Below, piece after piece: positions 56,252-64,000 of a stretch of DNA of 64,000 nt. The notes below the pieces were generated by a model, which was not told where the DNA came from, made no database searches, and was given only the letters and a program-made list of their open reading frames with translations. Made by a program: the position numbers and the translations under genes. The number at the start of each line of letters is the position of its first letter. Position 1 is the stretch's first letter. The stretch spans positions 1 to 64,000 of the forward strand of contig NZ_SOSI01000003.1 of the NCBI RefSeq assembly GCF_029760855.1. The letters run 5' to 3'. Origin of the DNA: Erythrobacter litoralis. GTDB taxonomy: Bacteria > Pseudomonadota > Alphaproteobacteria > Sphingomonadales > Sphingomonadaceae.

Positions 56252-56953
56252 TCATTCTACTCCCAGTTGCGGCAGGCTGCGCGCGGCACGGAGTATGGCA
56301 TCGTTGTCGTGAACGAACCGGCCGCGCGCCGGTCGCTTCGCGAGCGCTAAAGCAGCCTTTGCGACCGTATCGGCGGGTATCGCGCGGTATTGCCTGTACT
56401 TGCCATGCAGGAGCAGATTCGTGACCGGCGCAGCGACCTGCGCCAGCCGTTCGCCCAATCTGCGATCCGCATCACGCGCGCCCAGCAATAATCCCGGGCG
56501 CAGGATATCGAGCCGCGGGAACCGGATACGGGTCAGTTCGCGCTCGACCTCGCCCTTCACCTTCAGATAGAAATGCTTCGACGCGGCATCCGCACCGACC
56601 GAACTGACGGCTACAAAACGCTCTACGCCGTTAACCTTGGCCGCCTTGGCTACATCCAGAACCAGTCGCTCGTCCACTTCTCGGAACGCGTCTTCTTCCT
56701 CACCCGCCTTCTTCCACGTCGTGCCGAGCGCACAGATGACGGCCGAGGGTCGCAAGGCCTCGATCACCTCGTGCCATTTGTCGGGTTCGGCGACGAACAG
56801 TTCCATACGGATACCGGGCGGCAGGGCTGTTTCGCGACGTGCGATGGCAGACAGACGCACGTCTTCCCGCCCCACGCAATTCGCCATCACCTGCCCGCCG
56901 ACGAGGCCAGTGGCCCCGACGAGGGTGATGCCGAGGGGCGCGTGGTCAGACAT
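56252..56953 (-). CDS. atypical SDR / NAD(P)H-binding protein (TIP30-like)
   Basis: 233 residues from ATG 56953. N-terminal nucleotide-binding [37 protein letters not shown] and YLKVKGEVE, consistent with an extended SDR such as TIP30/HTATIP2 relatives. Substrate unknown. The start overlaps the end of the dNTPase gene by 8 nt, so these two are coupled. Confidence 0.85.
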   Translation of the reverse strand: MSDHAPLGITLVGATGLVGGQVMANCVGREDVRLSAIARRETALPPGIRMELFVAEPDKWHEVIEALRPSAVICALGTTWKKAGEEEDAFREVDERLVLDVAKAAKVNGVERFVAVSSVGADAASKHFYLKVKGEVERELTRIRFPRLDILRPGLLLGARDADRRLGERLAQVAAPVTNLLLHGKYRQYRAIPADTVAKAALALAKRPARGRFVHDNDAILRAARSLPQLGVE

Positions 56954-58106
56954 TCGAAAGGCCTTCGGGTATGCGTCCATAAATACGGGCATACTGGTCG
57001 ATGGCGAAGCGGTCGGTCATTCCGGCGATGAAGTCGGCGATATGGCGGCTGCGTTGCGGATCGTTTGACGGCAAATTGGCCAGCCAGGCATCGGGTAGAA
57101 GCGAGGCGTCCTGACTGAAGGCCGCGTAGAGGCGGGCCATGACGTCCCGCGCGCGTTCCGCCGTCGCGATCTGTTCGGGGTGATAGTATAGGCGGTCGTA
57201 CATGAAGCGTTTCAGGCGCCGCTCCTCAATCGCAACGCCCTCGCTGAACCCGCCGATCTGCTTGCCCGCCTCGCGAACGGCATCGGCGCTTTCATATCCC
57301 GCGGCCGCTTGCTGCGTCTGCGCGATGACATCGTTGACCATCCGCCCGATCTGCGTGCGAACGAGTTCGCGCAGATGCTGGTCGCGCGAGGCGTTGGGAA
57401 AGCGCCGTTCGACCGCGCGAAACTGATCGGCGACGAAATCCAGTTCGAGGAGATCGTCGAGCTCTAGGAACCCTGCGCGCAGGCCATCGTCGATGTCGTG
57501 ATTGTCGTACGCGATGTCATCCGCGATCGCAGCGATCTGCGCTTCAAGCGATGGCCATAGGCCGAGTTCCAAGGGGAATGCCCGGTCGATCTCGGCAAGC
57601 GCCCAATTTGGTGCGCCGACCGGGCCATTATGCTTGGCCATCCCTTCCAGCGTTTCCCAAGTGAGATTGAGACCCTGCCGATCGCAATAGGGGTTCTCGA
57701 TGCGGGCCAGCGTGCGAATTCCCTGCGCGTTGTGATCGTATCCACCTGCCTGCATCATCGCATGGCCAAGAGCCGCCTCCCCTGCATGGCCGAAGGGTGG
57801 ATGCCCGATATCGTGCGCTAAACACAGCGCCTCGGTCAGGTCTTCGTCCAGACCGAGCGCACGCGCGATCACACGACCGATCTGTGCAACCTCGAGGCTG
57901 TGAGTCAGGCGGGTGCGGTAGTGATCGCCGTCCGGGGCGATGAACACCTGCGTTTTGGAACGAAGGCGCCGGAAGGCGATGGAATGAATGATCCGGTCCC
58001 GGTCGCGCTGGAATTCGGTGCGCGGCCCGCGCGTGCCGTCCCGCTGTTCGGGAAACTCCCTGCCCCGCGAGTTGACGGGATCCGCGGCGTAAGGCGCTCT
58101 TTCCAT
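56946..58106 (-). CDS. deoxyguanosinetriphosphate triphosphohydrolase-like protein
   Basis: 386 residues. HD-domain phosphohydrolase: [26 protein letters not shown], and the metal box [15 protein letters not shown] with the HD pair, plus [12 protein letters not shown]. The family cleaves dNTPs to deoxynucleoside and triphosphate. It is of the short dgt class. A perfect palindrome lies 63 nt upstream of the start. Confidence 0.93.
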   Translation of the reverse strand: MERAPYAADPVNSRGREFPEQRDGTRGPRTEFQRDRDRIIHSIAFRRLRSKTQVFIAPDGDHYRTRLTHSLEVAQIGRVIARALGLDEDLTEALCLAHDIGHPPFGHAGEAALGHAMMQAGGYDHNAQGIRTLARIENPYCDRQGLNLTWETLEGMAKHNGPVGAPNWALAEIDRAFPLELGLWPSLEAQIAAIADDIAYDNHDIDDGLRAGFLELDDLLELDFVADQFRAVERRFPNASRDQHLRELVRTQIGRMVNDVIAQTQQAAAGYESADAVREAGKQIGGFSEGVAIEERRLKRFMYDRLYYHPEQIATAERARDVMARLYAAFSQDASLLPDAWLANLPSNDPQRSRHIADFIAGMTDRFAIDQYARIYGRIPEGLSNV

Positions 58107-58168
58107 GCCCGGCCCGCCCTATGCGAGCGAGGCAGGCCGAACAACGTGAACGAAAGGCGAACTTGTTG

Positions 58169-58184
58169 CTTTTGCGGGCAAAAG
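58169..58184. promoter_or_regulatory. palindrome upstream of the dNTPase gene
   Basis: CTTTTGC-GG-GCAAAAG, perfect 7-bp arms, in the 159-nt gap before the dNTPase gene start (58106). A candidate operator or small hairpin; role unproven. I found no gene in the rest of the gap. Confidence 0.3.
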
Positions 58185-58265
58185 AAAGTGGTGCAGACAT
58201 TCAAAGGAATGCTCACAAACAGCGTGACCGTTCAGATGATGTCGATCACCGTGGATTGCATTCCG

Positions 58266-58976
58266 TTAGGTTGGTAACCCTTCTTTGCGACCTAAAATCC
58301 AGTCACAAATCGCATTGCAGTGTATCTCCGTAGAATCGAAAACCGGCAAAACGTTCGCACGCGTGTCGACGACGAGCTCCAGTTCGGTGCTCGCCAACAC
58401 GATGGCGTTGGCGCCCGCCTTGTCCTTTCCGGTCACGATCGTCTTCAGGGCGCGCTCCGCACTGCGCGTGACACGGCCGAAAATCAGTTCCTTGTAGATG
58501 ATGCCGTCCACCATCTCGACATCGTTCATGTCCGGCGGAAGCAGGGATACGCCGTGCGAAACCAGGCGCTGGCGATAGAAACCGCCCGTCATCACCTCGC
58601 GCGTTCCGAGCAGGGCGGCATTCTCGACACCCTTGCTTGAAAGATGCGTACCGACGGCGTCGGCGATATGCAGTACGGGGATGTCGACCGCCGCGGCAAC
58701 TTCGTCGTACTGGCGATGCATCAGGTTCGATGCCATCGCCAGCCCTTCGGCGCCGCTACGTTCCAGCCCGCGGGCCGCATCGATCAGCGTGCCGGAAATC
58801 CGGTCCCAATCGTCGTCCTGCTTGGCTTCGTGGATCGGCGCATAATCGAGGCTCTCGATCAGCATCGGCGCACTGGCGACCGCTTGGCCGAGATGCTGCA
58901 CACGCCGATTGATCTTCTCGTAATAGGCGCGCGTGGATATCCAGCTGATACCGCCGATCAAACCCAGTTTGCGCAC
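58266..58976 (-). CDS. aspartate/glutamate racemase family protein lacking both catalytic cysteines
   Basis: 236 residues from GTG 58976 (an AGGAGG site is 11 nt upstream). The fold of the Asp/Glu racemase superfamily is clear (GLIGGISWISTRAYYEKIN, SNLMHRQYDEVAAAVDIPVLHIADA, LASTELELVVD). In family members the acid/base pair is two cysteines: the first sits in CxNTMH and the second in GCTE. Here these positions are Ala82 (MASNLMH) and Ser196 (LASTEL). Such a protein cannot use the usual two-thiol mechanism and may have another reaction or a regulatory role. It has its own EcfG-type promoter. Confidence 0.82.
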   Translation of the reverse strand: MRKLGLIGGISWISTRAYYEKINRRVQHLGQAVASAPMLIESLDYAPIHEAKQDDDWDRISGTLIDAARGLERSGAEGLAMASNLMHRQYDEVAAAVDIPVLHIADAVGTHLSSKGVENAALLGTREVMTGGFYRQRLVSHGVSLLPPDMNDVEMVDGIIYKELIFGRVTRSAERALKTIVTGKDKAGANAIVLASTELELVVDTRANVLPVFDSTEIHCNAICDWILGRKEGLPT

Positions 58977-59026
58977 CTGCCCCGTTTCCTCCTGTCTGAC
59001 GCCGCAATCATCGCGCCACTATCGCC

Positions 59027-59051
59027 AACGAAGCCTAGGTGGGGGAGTTCC
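59027..59051 (-). promoter_or_regulatory. EcfG-type (general stress) promoter of the racemase-like gene
   Basis: On the minus strand GGAAC (59051-59047), a 16-nt spacer and CGTT (59030-59027), again an exact match to the general-stress consensus. The start codon lies 51 nt downstream. Confidence 0.68.
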
Positions 59052-59096
59052 GATTTTGCGTCAATACCGGCCCGGCTCGCGTGGGCTGAAGGCCAG

Positions 59097-59426
59097 CTAT
59101 CGCGCTTCGTCGGCGAGGCCGGTGGCGCACAGAGCAGCGGACGAGGCCGTCACGCCGATGACTTCCGTATCGCCGACCCGGCGGACACGCGCGACATAGT
59201 CCGAAAGGCTGACAGGGTCTTCGGCTTCTCCCGGCCGCGCCTTCACGCGTTCCAGCTTCTTCAACTGGTCAATAGTCAAACGGTCTACCATCCGTTCGGC
59301 CATGCAACCGGCATGGCGTTGCGATAGTCCGGCATCGACCAGCGCCGTCCGCACGCGTCCTTCGGCGATCTGCTGGGCGCAGCCGCTTGCCAGCAACACG
59401 ATCAAAGGGAGAATAATTACACGCAT
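59097..59426 (-). CDS. small lipoprotein of unknown function
   Basis: 109 residues from ATG 59426. Signal sequence with lipobox LASGC (Cys16). Two further cysteines (Cys41 and one near 100) could form a disulfide. No family recognised. It is coupled to pntB by a 1-nt stop/start overlap (TGATG), so it is probably translated from the pnt messenger. Confidence 0.72.
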   Translation of the reverse strand: MRVIILPLIVLLASGCAQQIAEGRVRTALVDAGLSQRHAGCMAERMVDRLTIDQLKKLERVKARPGEAEDPVSLSDYVARVRRVGDTEVIGVTASSAALCATGLADEAR

Positions 59427-60907
59427 CAATCCAACGCCTTTACTATTTCTTCGACCATTTTCTTGGCATCGGACAGCAGCATCATGGTCTGGTCCATATA
59501 GAAAACATCGTTGTCGACCCCGGCATAGCCCACGCCGCCCATCGAACGCTTGATGAAGAACACCTGCTTGGCCTTGTCGACATCGAATACGGGCATGCCG
59601 TAGATGGGCGATGACTTGTCGGTCTTGGCCGCCGGGTTCACCACGTCGTTCGCGCCGATGATAAAGGCCACGTCGGCCTGCGCGAATTCGCTGTTGATAT
59701 CCTCAAGCTCAAAGACGTTCTCGTAAGGCACCTGCGCTTCGGCGAGCAGCACGTTCATGTGCCCCGGCATGCGCCCGGCGACGGGGTGGATGGCGTATTT
59801 CACCTCCACGCCTTTCTCTTCCAGAAGATCGGCCATTTCGCGCAAGGCGTGCTGCGCCTGCGCCACCGCCATGCCATAGCCGGGGATGATAATGACCTTT
59901 TCCGCCTGCTCAAGCATGAAGGCCGCATCGGCGGCGCTGCCCTGCTTGTAGGGGCGCTGCTCCTTCGTCTCGCCGCCGCCAGCGCTGGCATCCGCACCGA
60001 AACCGCCCGCGATCACGCTGATGAAGCTGCGGTTCATCGCGCGGCACATGATGTAGCTCAGTATCGCCCCCGAGGAGCCGACCAGCGCACCGGTAATGAT
60101 CATCGCCGTATTGCCGAGCGTGAAGCCCATCGCCGCTGCCGCCCAGCCCGAATAGCTGTTCAGCATCGACACAACGACCGGCATGTCCGCCCCGCCGATG
60201 GGGATAATGAGCAAGAAACCGATGACAAAGGCTGCGATGGTCAGCGCGACGATCAGCGGCAGCGTCTGATCAGGTCCCGCCATCGCGAACAGTGCGGTCA
60301 ACACGATGATCACGGCGAGCGTGCCGAGGTTGATCAGGTGCCGCACGGGTAGGAGGATCGGCGATCCGCTCATCTTCCCACTGAGTTTCAGGAAGGCGAT
60401 GACCGAGCCGCTGAATGTGATAGCCCCGATGGCGATGCCGAGCCCCATCTCGACCTTGCTGACCGGCGAAATCGAATTGCTAGCTCCTGAAATAACGGTC
60501 CCATCGTACAGCTCTGCTGAGAAGCGGAGACTACTCTCGAGCAGGCCGAACGCGCCCGGATTAAGATAGGCCGCCCAGCCGACCAGCACAGCGGCAAGGC
60601 CGACCAGCGAGTGGAAGGCCGCAACCAGCTCGGGCATGGCTGTCATCGCAATGCGGCGGGCGATCACGAGGCCGATTGCGCCGCCGACTGCGATCGCGAT
60701 CAGAATTTCGACGATATTGGCGATGTCGTGGGTCGCCAGCGTCGTCACTACGGCGATCAGCATGCCGATCATGCCGAACCGGTTGCCGGCTTGGCTCGTC
60801 GCGGGCGAGGAAAGGCCGCGCAGCGCAAGGATGAAGAACACGCCCGAGACGAGATAGGCGAGCGCCACCCACGGGTTCACCGCTTGGTGTTCAATAGCCT
60901 GCATCAT
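59426..60907 (-). CDS. pntB: NAD(P) transhydrogenase subunit beta
   Basis: 493 residues from ATG 60907. It carries eight or nine membrane helices and the NADP-binding domain III (IIIPGYGMAVAQAQ, GANDVVNPAA, KRSMGGVGYAGVDN). With pntAA and pntAB it couples hydride transfer from NADH to NADP+ to inward proton flow. The frame stays open to an ATG at 61015 that overlaps the pntAB stop and has AAGGAG 8 nt before; that would add a 36-residue leader (RRLLLTIPAFVSSSPVW...) that is not a normal part of PntB. I kept the canonical start. ATG 60904 is an alternative. Confidence 0.93.
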   Translation of the reverse strand: MMQAIEHQAVNPWVALAYLVSGVFFILALRGLSSPATSQAGNRFGMIGMLIAVVTTLATHDIANIVEILIAIAVGGAIGLVIARRIAMTAMPELVAAFHSLVGLAAVLVGWAAYLNPGAFGLLESSLRFSAELYDGTVISGASNSISPVSKVEMGLGIAIGAITFSGSVIAFLKLSGKMSGSPILLPVRHLINLGTLAVIIVLTALFAMAGPDQTLPLIVALTIAAFVIGFLLIIPIGGADMPVVVSMLNSYSGWAAAAMGFTLGNTAMIITGALVGSSGAILSYIMCRAMNRSFISVIAGGFGADASAGGGETKEQRPYKQGSAADAAFMLEQAEKVIIIPGYGMAVAQAQHALREMADLLEEKGVEVKYAIHPVAGRMPGHMNVLLAEAQVPYENVFELEDINSEFAQADVAFIIGANDVVNPAAKTDKSSPIYGMPVFDVDKAKQVFFIKRSMGGVGYAGVDNDVFYMDQTMMLLSDAKKMVEEIVKALD

Positions 60908-61014
60908 GTCACACAGTAGAAGGTTTGACCCCGGTGGCGGATTATTTGTGCACTCAAGGGCCCAAACTGGCGAAGAGCTCACAAAGGCAGGGATAGTCAG
61001 GAGAAGGCGACGCA

Positions 61015-61305
61015 TCACTTCTTCTCCTTCTTCTTGTACATCGCGAGCATGCGCGCCGTCACCGCGAACCCGCCGAAGATGTTGATGCTCGCTAGCACGA
61101 TGCCGAGCAGCCCCAGCCACTTCGCGCCGGGCACATCCGCCGCGGCCGCCGCGATCAGCGCGCCGACGATGATCACGCTGGAGATCGCATTGGTCACCGC
61201 CATCAGGGGCGTGTGCAGCGCGGGCGTGACCGACCAGACCACGTAATAGCCGACGAAACATGCCAGCACGAAGATCGACAGGATGCTGATGAAGTCCACG
61301 GCCAC
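61015..61305 (-). CDS. pntAB: NAD(P) transhydrogenase subunit alpha part 2 (PntAB)
   Basis: 96 residues with three membrane helices, the separate membrane part of the alpha subunit in three-gene transhydrogenases like that of Rhodospirillum. VWSVTPALHTPLMAVTNAISSVIIVGAL is the family core. Ends in a basic MYKKKEKK tail whose codons also form an AAGGAG ribosome site. The gene is separated from pntAA by a fasciclin gene and a terminator. Confidence 0.93.
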   Translation of the reverse strand: MAVDFISILSIFVLACFVGYYVVWSVTPALHTPLMAVTNAISSVIIVGALIAAAAADVPGAKWLGLLGIVLASINIFGGFAVTARMLAMYKKKEKK

Positions 61306-61327
61306 TCCCCTCTTCCGAACGACTGAC

Positions 61328-61355
61328 TTATTACAATCGTCACGCCCCCTGTCGA
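61328..61355 (-). promoter_or_regulatory. possible sigma-70-type promoter for pntAB-pntB
   Basis: On the minus strand TCGACA (61355-61350), a 16-nt spacer and TAATAA (61333-61328). Only the -35-like element is close to consensus, and sigma-70 promoters are hard to call in GC-rich alphaproteobacteria. It is suggested mainly because the upstream terminator would otherwise block pntAB and pntB. Confidence 0.25.
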
Positions 61356-61373
61356 GCGAAGACGTGTGGACAC

Positions 61374-61413
61374 AAAAAAGGGCCGCCTGCGGGAATGGTG
61401 ATGCAGACGGCCC
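61374..61413 (-). terminator. intrinsic terminator of the fasciclin gene inside the pnt operon
   Basis: An 11-bp stem: on the minus strand GGGCCGTCTGC (61413-61403) with GCAGGCGGCCC (61390-61380), one G-U pair, loop of 12 nt, then six T (61379-61374). It lies 30 nt after the fasciclin stop and 68 nt before the pntAB start, so pntAB needs read-through or its own promoter. Confidence 0.8.
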
Positions 61414-61442
61414 CGAACGACACCGGGGAAGGTGTGGCGCCG

Positions 61443-62030
61443 TTACAGAGTGGGTGTCAGAACCCCGTTGACGACATGGATCACGCCGTTCGACTGCATG
61501 ACGTCGGCCTGAGTGACGAAGGCGGAACTGCCGCCCTTGCCCATCAGCATGACGTTCCCGTTCTCGATCATGAAGGTAAGGTCTTCGCCTTCGACGGTCT
61601 TGATCATCGCGCGCCCGTTACCGGCCTCGATACGCGACATGAGATCGGCAGCCGTAATGCGGCCCGGCACGACATGATAGGTCAGCAGCTTTTGCAGCTT
61701 GGCGCGGTTCTGATCCATCATCAGCGAGTTGCGCATCGCTTCGGGAACGCGGGCGAAAGCCGCATCGGTCGGTGCGAAAACGGTGAACGGGCCCGGGCCC
61801 ATCAGCGTATCGACCAGACCGGCTTGCTTGACGGCGGCCACCAGCGTCGTGTGAACCGGCGAATTCATCGCGTTCTCGACGATATTCTTGGACGGATACA
61901 TGGCCGCCCCATCGACATAGGCGATCTGTTCATCGCCCATAGCCATGTCGTCATTCATCGTCATGCAGCCGGCGGTGGTGAAGCTGAACGCCGCAATTGC
62001 GGAAATCGTGAAAAGGTTTGGCTTGCGCAT
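61443..62030 (-). CDS. fasciclin-domain lipoprotein
   Basis: 195 residues. Signal peptide with lipobox TTAGC (Cys22), a short Met/Asp-rich stretch, then one FAS1 domain (about 55-193): GPFTVFAPTDAAFARVP and LLTYHVVPGRI are the H1 and H2 motifs, and NGVIHVVNGVLTP ends it. FAS1 proteins mediate adhesion or matrix interactions. The gene sits between pntAA and pntAB in the same direction with an AGGAGA site, and it is followed by a terminator. Confidence 0.9.
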   Translation of the reverse strand: MRKPNLFTISAIAAFSFTTAGCMTMNDDMAMGDEQIAYVDGAAMYPSKNIVENAMNSPVHTTLVAAVKQAGLVDTLMGPGPFTVFAPTDAAFARVPEAMRNSLMMDQNRAKLQKLLTYHVVPGRITAADLMSRIEAGNGRAMIKTVEGEDLTFMIENGNVMLMGKGGSSAFVTQADVMQSNGVIHVVNGVLTPTL

Positions 62031-62100
62031 CGAAGAGTCTCCTGTGGGTCAGGAGAAGCTACCCGGATCGGCCACAATCGGATGCAGCCGCTGCGCTCGT

Positions 62101-63231
62101 TTATGCGGCCTGAGGAATAAGCCGCTCGTTCACGACCTTGCCGCCCTGCGTCAGCCGCACGGCGTTTCCGATTTCCTCGTCGAGAACCGGTTTGCCCTCA
62201 TCCTTGTCCCAGAAGGCGGAAAGGAAATTGTAGAGGTTGCGCGCGAACAGCGCGCTCGCATCCGCCGCCAGGTGCCCGGCTGTGTTCGAATAGCCGACGA
62301 TCTTCACCCCGTGCCGCAACACCGTCTCGTCCGGTTGCGATCCTTCGACATTGCCGCCTTGCGCGACGGCCAGATCGAACACCACGCTGCCCGGCTTCAT
62401 CGTCGCGATCTGTGCGTCCGAAATCAGTTTCGGCGCGGGCCGTCCGGGGATCAGCGCGGTGGTGACGACAATGTCCTGCTTGGCGATATGCGCGCTCACG
62501 AGGTCGGCCTGGGCCTTGCGATATTCCTCGCTCATTTCGGTCGCATAGCCGCCGGAGCCTTCGCCCTCGATCCCCGCGACCTCTTCTACGAAGACCGGCT
62601 TGGCGCCGAGCGACTGGATCTGCTCTTTCGTCGCGCTGCGGACGTCGGTGGCCGATACTTGCGCACCCAGACGCTTGGCCGTCGCAATCGCCTGCAGTCC
62701 GGCAACGCCGACGCCCATGATGAACACCCGCGCGGCCTGCACCGTACCGGCTGCGGTCATCATCATCGGGAACGCGCGTCCGTATTCGTTCGCCGCAGTC
62801 AGCACCGCCTTGTATCCGGCGAGGTTGGACTGACTGGAGAGCACATCCATGCTCTGCGCACGTGTTATGCGCGGCATGAATTCCATCGCCAGCGCTTCGA
62901 GGCCAGCATCCGCATAGGCATCGATCTGCGCGCGGTTCCGGAACGGATCGAAGGTCGCCGCGACCCATGCCCCGTCCTTCGCCGCCGTCAGAGCGGTCGG
63001 ATCGGGCGCCTGAACGCCCAGCACGATGTCCGCCTCTGCGAGTACGGACGCAGCCGACCCGACTTCGGCCCCAGCCTCCCGAAACGCTTCGTCGGATATC
63101 GCGGCGCCCGCTCCCGCACCCCGTTCGACGGCAACGGTCGCGCCGAGCGCGATGAACTTCTTCGCCGTTTCGGGCGTCAGGGCGACCCGGTTTTCACCGG
63201 ATGCGGTTTCCTTCAGCGCCGCGATCCGCAC
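62101..63231 (-). CDS. pntAA: NAD(P) transhydrogenase subunit alpha part 1 (PntAA)
   Basis: 376 residues, the NAD(H)-binding domain I, normal for the split alpha subunit. KETASGENRVALTPET, SSQSNLAGYKAVLTAANEY, the Rossmann motif FIMGVGVAGLQAIATAKRLGA, and TTALIPGRPAPKLI. Start GTG 63231, 7 nt after the stop of the oxidase subunit IV gene. Confidence 0.95.
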   Translation of the reverse strand: MRIAALKETASGENRVALTPETAKKFIALGATVAVERGAGAGAAISDEAFREAGAEVGSAASVLAEADIVLGVQAPDPTALTAAKDGAWVAATFDPFRNRAQIDAYADAGLEALAMEFMPRITRAQSMDVLSSQSNLAGYKAVLTAANEYGRAFPMMMTAAGTVQAARVFIMGVGVAGLQAIATAKRLGAQVSATDVRSATKEQIQSLGAKPVFVEEVAGIEGEGSGGYATEMSEEYRKAQADLVSAHIAKQDIVVTTALIPGRPAPKLISDAQIATMKPGSVVFDLAVAQGGNVEGSQPDETVLRHGVKIVGYSNTAGHLAADASALFARNLYNFLSAFWDKDEGKPVLDEEIGNAVRLTQGGKVVNERLIPQAA

Positions 63232-63238
63232 CGGCGGC

Positions 63239-63364
63239 TCAGCTTGCGATGATGATAACGACGATCGCCGCGATGGCTACGATCAACGGGACCGACCACT
63301 TCAGCATTCCGATGAAGCTGCCATAAGTGCGGGCATGTGCTTTCCGGTCGTTCGCGGATTCCAT
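63239..63364 (-). CDS. aa3-type cytochrome c oxidase subunit IV
   Basis: 41 residues, a gene short enough to be missed. ANDRKAHARTYGSFIGMLKW is the pfam07835 signature, followed by one membrane helix (about 23-40). It is a small accessory subunit of the aa3 oxidase, whose subunit II gene is at the other end of the window. It is the first gene of the pnt cluster, so both may be expressed together; this pairing is frequent in Sphingomonadales. Confidence 0.88.
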   Translation of the reverse strand: MESANDRKAHARTYGSFIGMLKWSVPLIVAIAAIVVIIIAS

Positions 63365-63472
63365 TGCGCGTAAATTCCTCAGGTTGAATTTGTCTGGTCC
63401 GCATTCCTAAAGCGGGCGCTCCTTGCGGGCAAGAGGACAGCAGCTTTTGATGAACAACCCCAATAATCGCGC

Positions 63473-63488
63473 TTAAGCCGCTTTTAAC
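63473..63488 (+). promoter_or_regulatory. ctrA box: CtrA binding site (TTAA-N7-TTAAC)
   Basis: TTAA (63473-63476), exactly 7 nt, then TTAAC (63484-63488), a perfect match to the alphaproteobacterial CtrA consensus. It lies 68 nt before the response-regulator start and 109 nt from the divergent oxidase subunit IV start, so it could control either. Confidence 0.65.
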
Positions 63489-63556
63489 GTGTGCCGCGTA
63501 AGTTCTCGCTCGATCGGGGACCTTCTTTGCTTCCCGAAACAGGGAGTATTCGAATT

Positions 63557-64000
63557 ATGGCCGAGAGCGAAGAGCGTCTTTTGATGCTGATCGATGACGA
63601 GCCGGCGCAGAGCCGTCTCGTTTGCGCTCTCGCAGCACGCGAAGGCTGGCGCGCCGTGGTGTTCGACGATTGCAAGACGGCGCTCGCCGCGCTCACCTCG
63701 GACGAAGGCAATGCCTATGCGGCCGTTCTGCTCGATCAATGGGTGCCGGGGGACAAGGCGTGTGATTTCATTCGCGAGGTGAAATCGGAACGTCCGGGTC
63801 TACCCCTATTAATGCTGACCGCCAGCACCTCGCCGCTGCTCGCCGTCGAGGCGATGCGCGCCGGTGCGACCGATTACTTGATGAAGCCCGTTGCGCCCGA
63901 ACGCCTGCTCAAGGCGCTCCGCAATGCGACGCGCGTGCAGGCACCGCAGGACGAATTGCAGCCGCTTGCCGAAAAACTGAGCGAGAAACTCGATTTCGAT
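63557..64000 (+). CDS. response regulator, NtrC-like N-terminal receiver, 3' end outside window
   Basis: Partial, 148 codons visible. The receiver domain (about 7-125) has the acidic pair near LIDDE, the phosphoacceptor Asp61 in VLLDQWVPG, Thr in MLTAS and Lys in LMKP. After residue 128 a linker (QDELQPLAEKLSEKLDFD) leads, in relatives I recall, to a sigma-54-interacting AAA+ domain, but this is beyond the window. An AGGGAG site precedes ATG 63557, and a perfect CtrA box is upstream. Confidence 0.88.
   Translation, partial: MAESEERLLMLIDDEPAQSRLVCALAAREGWRAVVFDDCKTALAALTSDEGNAYAAVLLDQWVPGDKACDFIREVKSERPGLPLLMLTASTSPLLAVEAMRAGATDYLMKPVAPERLLKALRNATRVQAPQDELQPLAEKLSEKLDFD

Noticed and set aside
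58210-58278. 22-codon open frame with an AAAGGA site before it
   Set aside because: Too short, no family or conserved feature, lies in the dNTPase upstream region on the opposite strand.
1-64000. CRISPR arrays, insertion sequences, prophage genes, rRNA, plasmid origins
   Set aside because: None seen: no spaced direct repeats outside genes, no transposase, integrase, phage structural or replication initiator proteins, and no rRNA sequence.

Overview
This 64 kb window looks like one chromosomal segment of a GC-rich alphaproteobacterium of the Sphingomonadales, most likely Erythrobacteraceae. The placement is inferred from gene content and protein style. Pointers are a three-subunit proton-translocating transhydrogenase next to an aa3-type cytochrome oxidase subunit IV gene, a short-form HisG with HisD and NusB, CobS near BolA and a J-domain protein, a perfect CtrA-type box, and two perfect EcfG-type (GGAAC-N16-CGTT) promoters typical of alphaproteobacterial general stress regulation. 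I see no prophage, insertion sequence, CRISPR array or plasmid functions; one tRNA (Phe) is present. No stretch without a gene exceeds about 300 bases.

Layout. 1-1099 is the 5' part of cytochrome oxidase subunit II (minus strand). 1298-7877 is a long plus-strand run: pyrE, pdxJ, a small membrane protein, acpS, lepB, a PerM-type permease, a DUF3089 hydrolase, ruvX and two hotdog thioesterases. 7880-11120 (minus) holds a class A penicillin-binding protein and CobS. 11176-16727 is mostly plus strand: an MpaB-type oxygenase, a DUF1428 protein and a tight bolA-GST-pirin-SDR-epoxide-hydrolase-like operon, with a J-domain gene opposite. 16724-18579 (minus) contains a DUF2332 gene and an orphan, probably damaged Imm11-family gene. 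18801-25322 is hisG-hisD-nusB-thiL, a membrane pyrophosphatase with a strong terminator, and a TesB thioesterase. 25458-29272 holds a 1014-residue secreted RTX protein and an EcsC-like protein.

29285-40658 contains uvrC, an amino-acid permease, a BaiN-type flavoprotein, a TonB-dependent receptor, infA-maf-RNase E/G-yacG, tRNA-Phe, a CPA1 antiporter and a GNAT protein. 40805-47662 is purC...purS-purQ, with a transglutaminase-like protein and an M16 peptidase inserted between. 47682-52926 (minus) is a PAS-GGDEF-EAL protein, glmS and a DMT exporter. 53117-58976 holds an orphan cpaF, an entericidin-like lipoprotein with its own stress promoter, several small metabolic genes, a dNTPase and a racemase-like protein with its own stress promoter. 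59097-63364 (minus) is cytochrome oxidase subunit IV, pntAA, a fasciclin lipoprotein, pntAB, pntB and a small lipoprotein. The window ends inside a response-regulator gene preceded by a CtrA box.

Most genes are housekeeping. The items most worth a second look are the RTX protein, whose endonuclease-like domain seems to have lost its catalytic residues and whose N-terminus carries 22-residue tandem repeats; the racemase homologue that lacks both catalytic cysteines and sits behind an EcfG-type promoter; and the transhydrogenase operon interrupted by a fasciclin gene plus terminator, with an unexpected in-frame leader on pntB. I did not find a convincing new multi-gene defence or mobile system.
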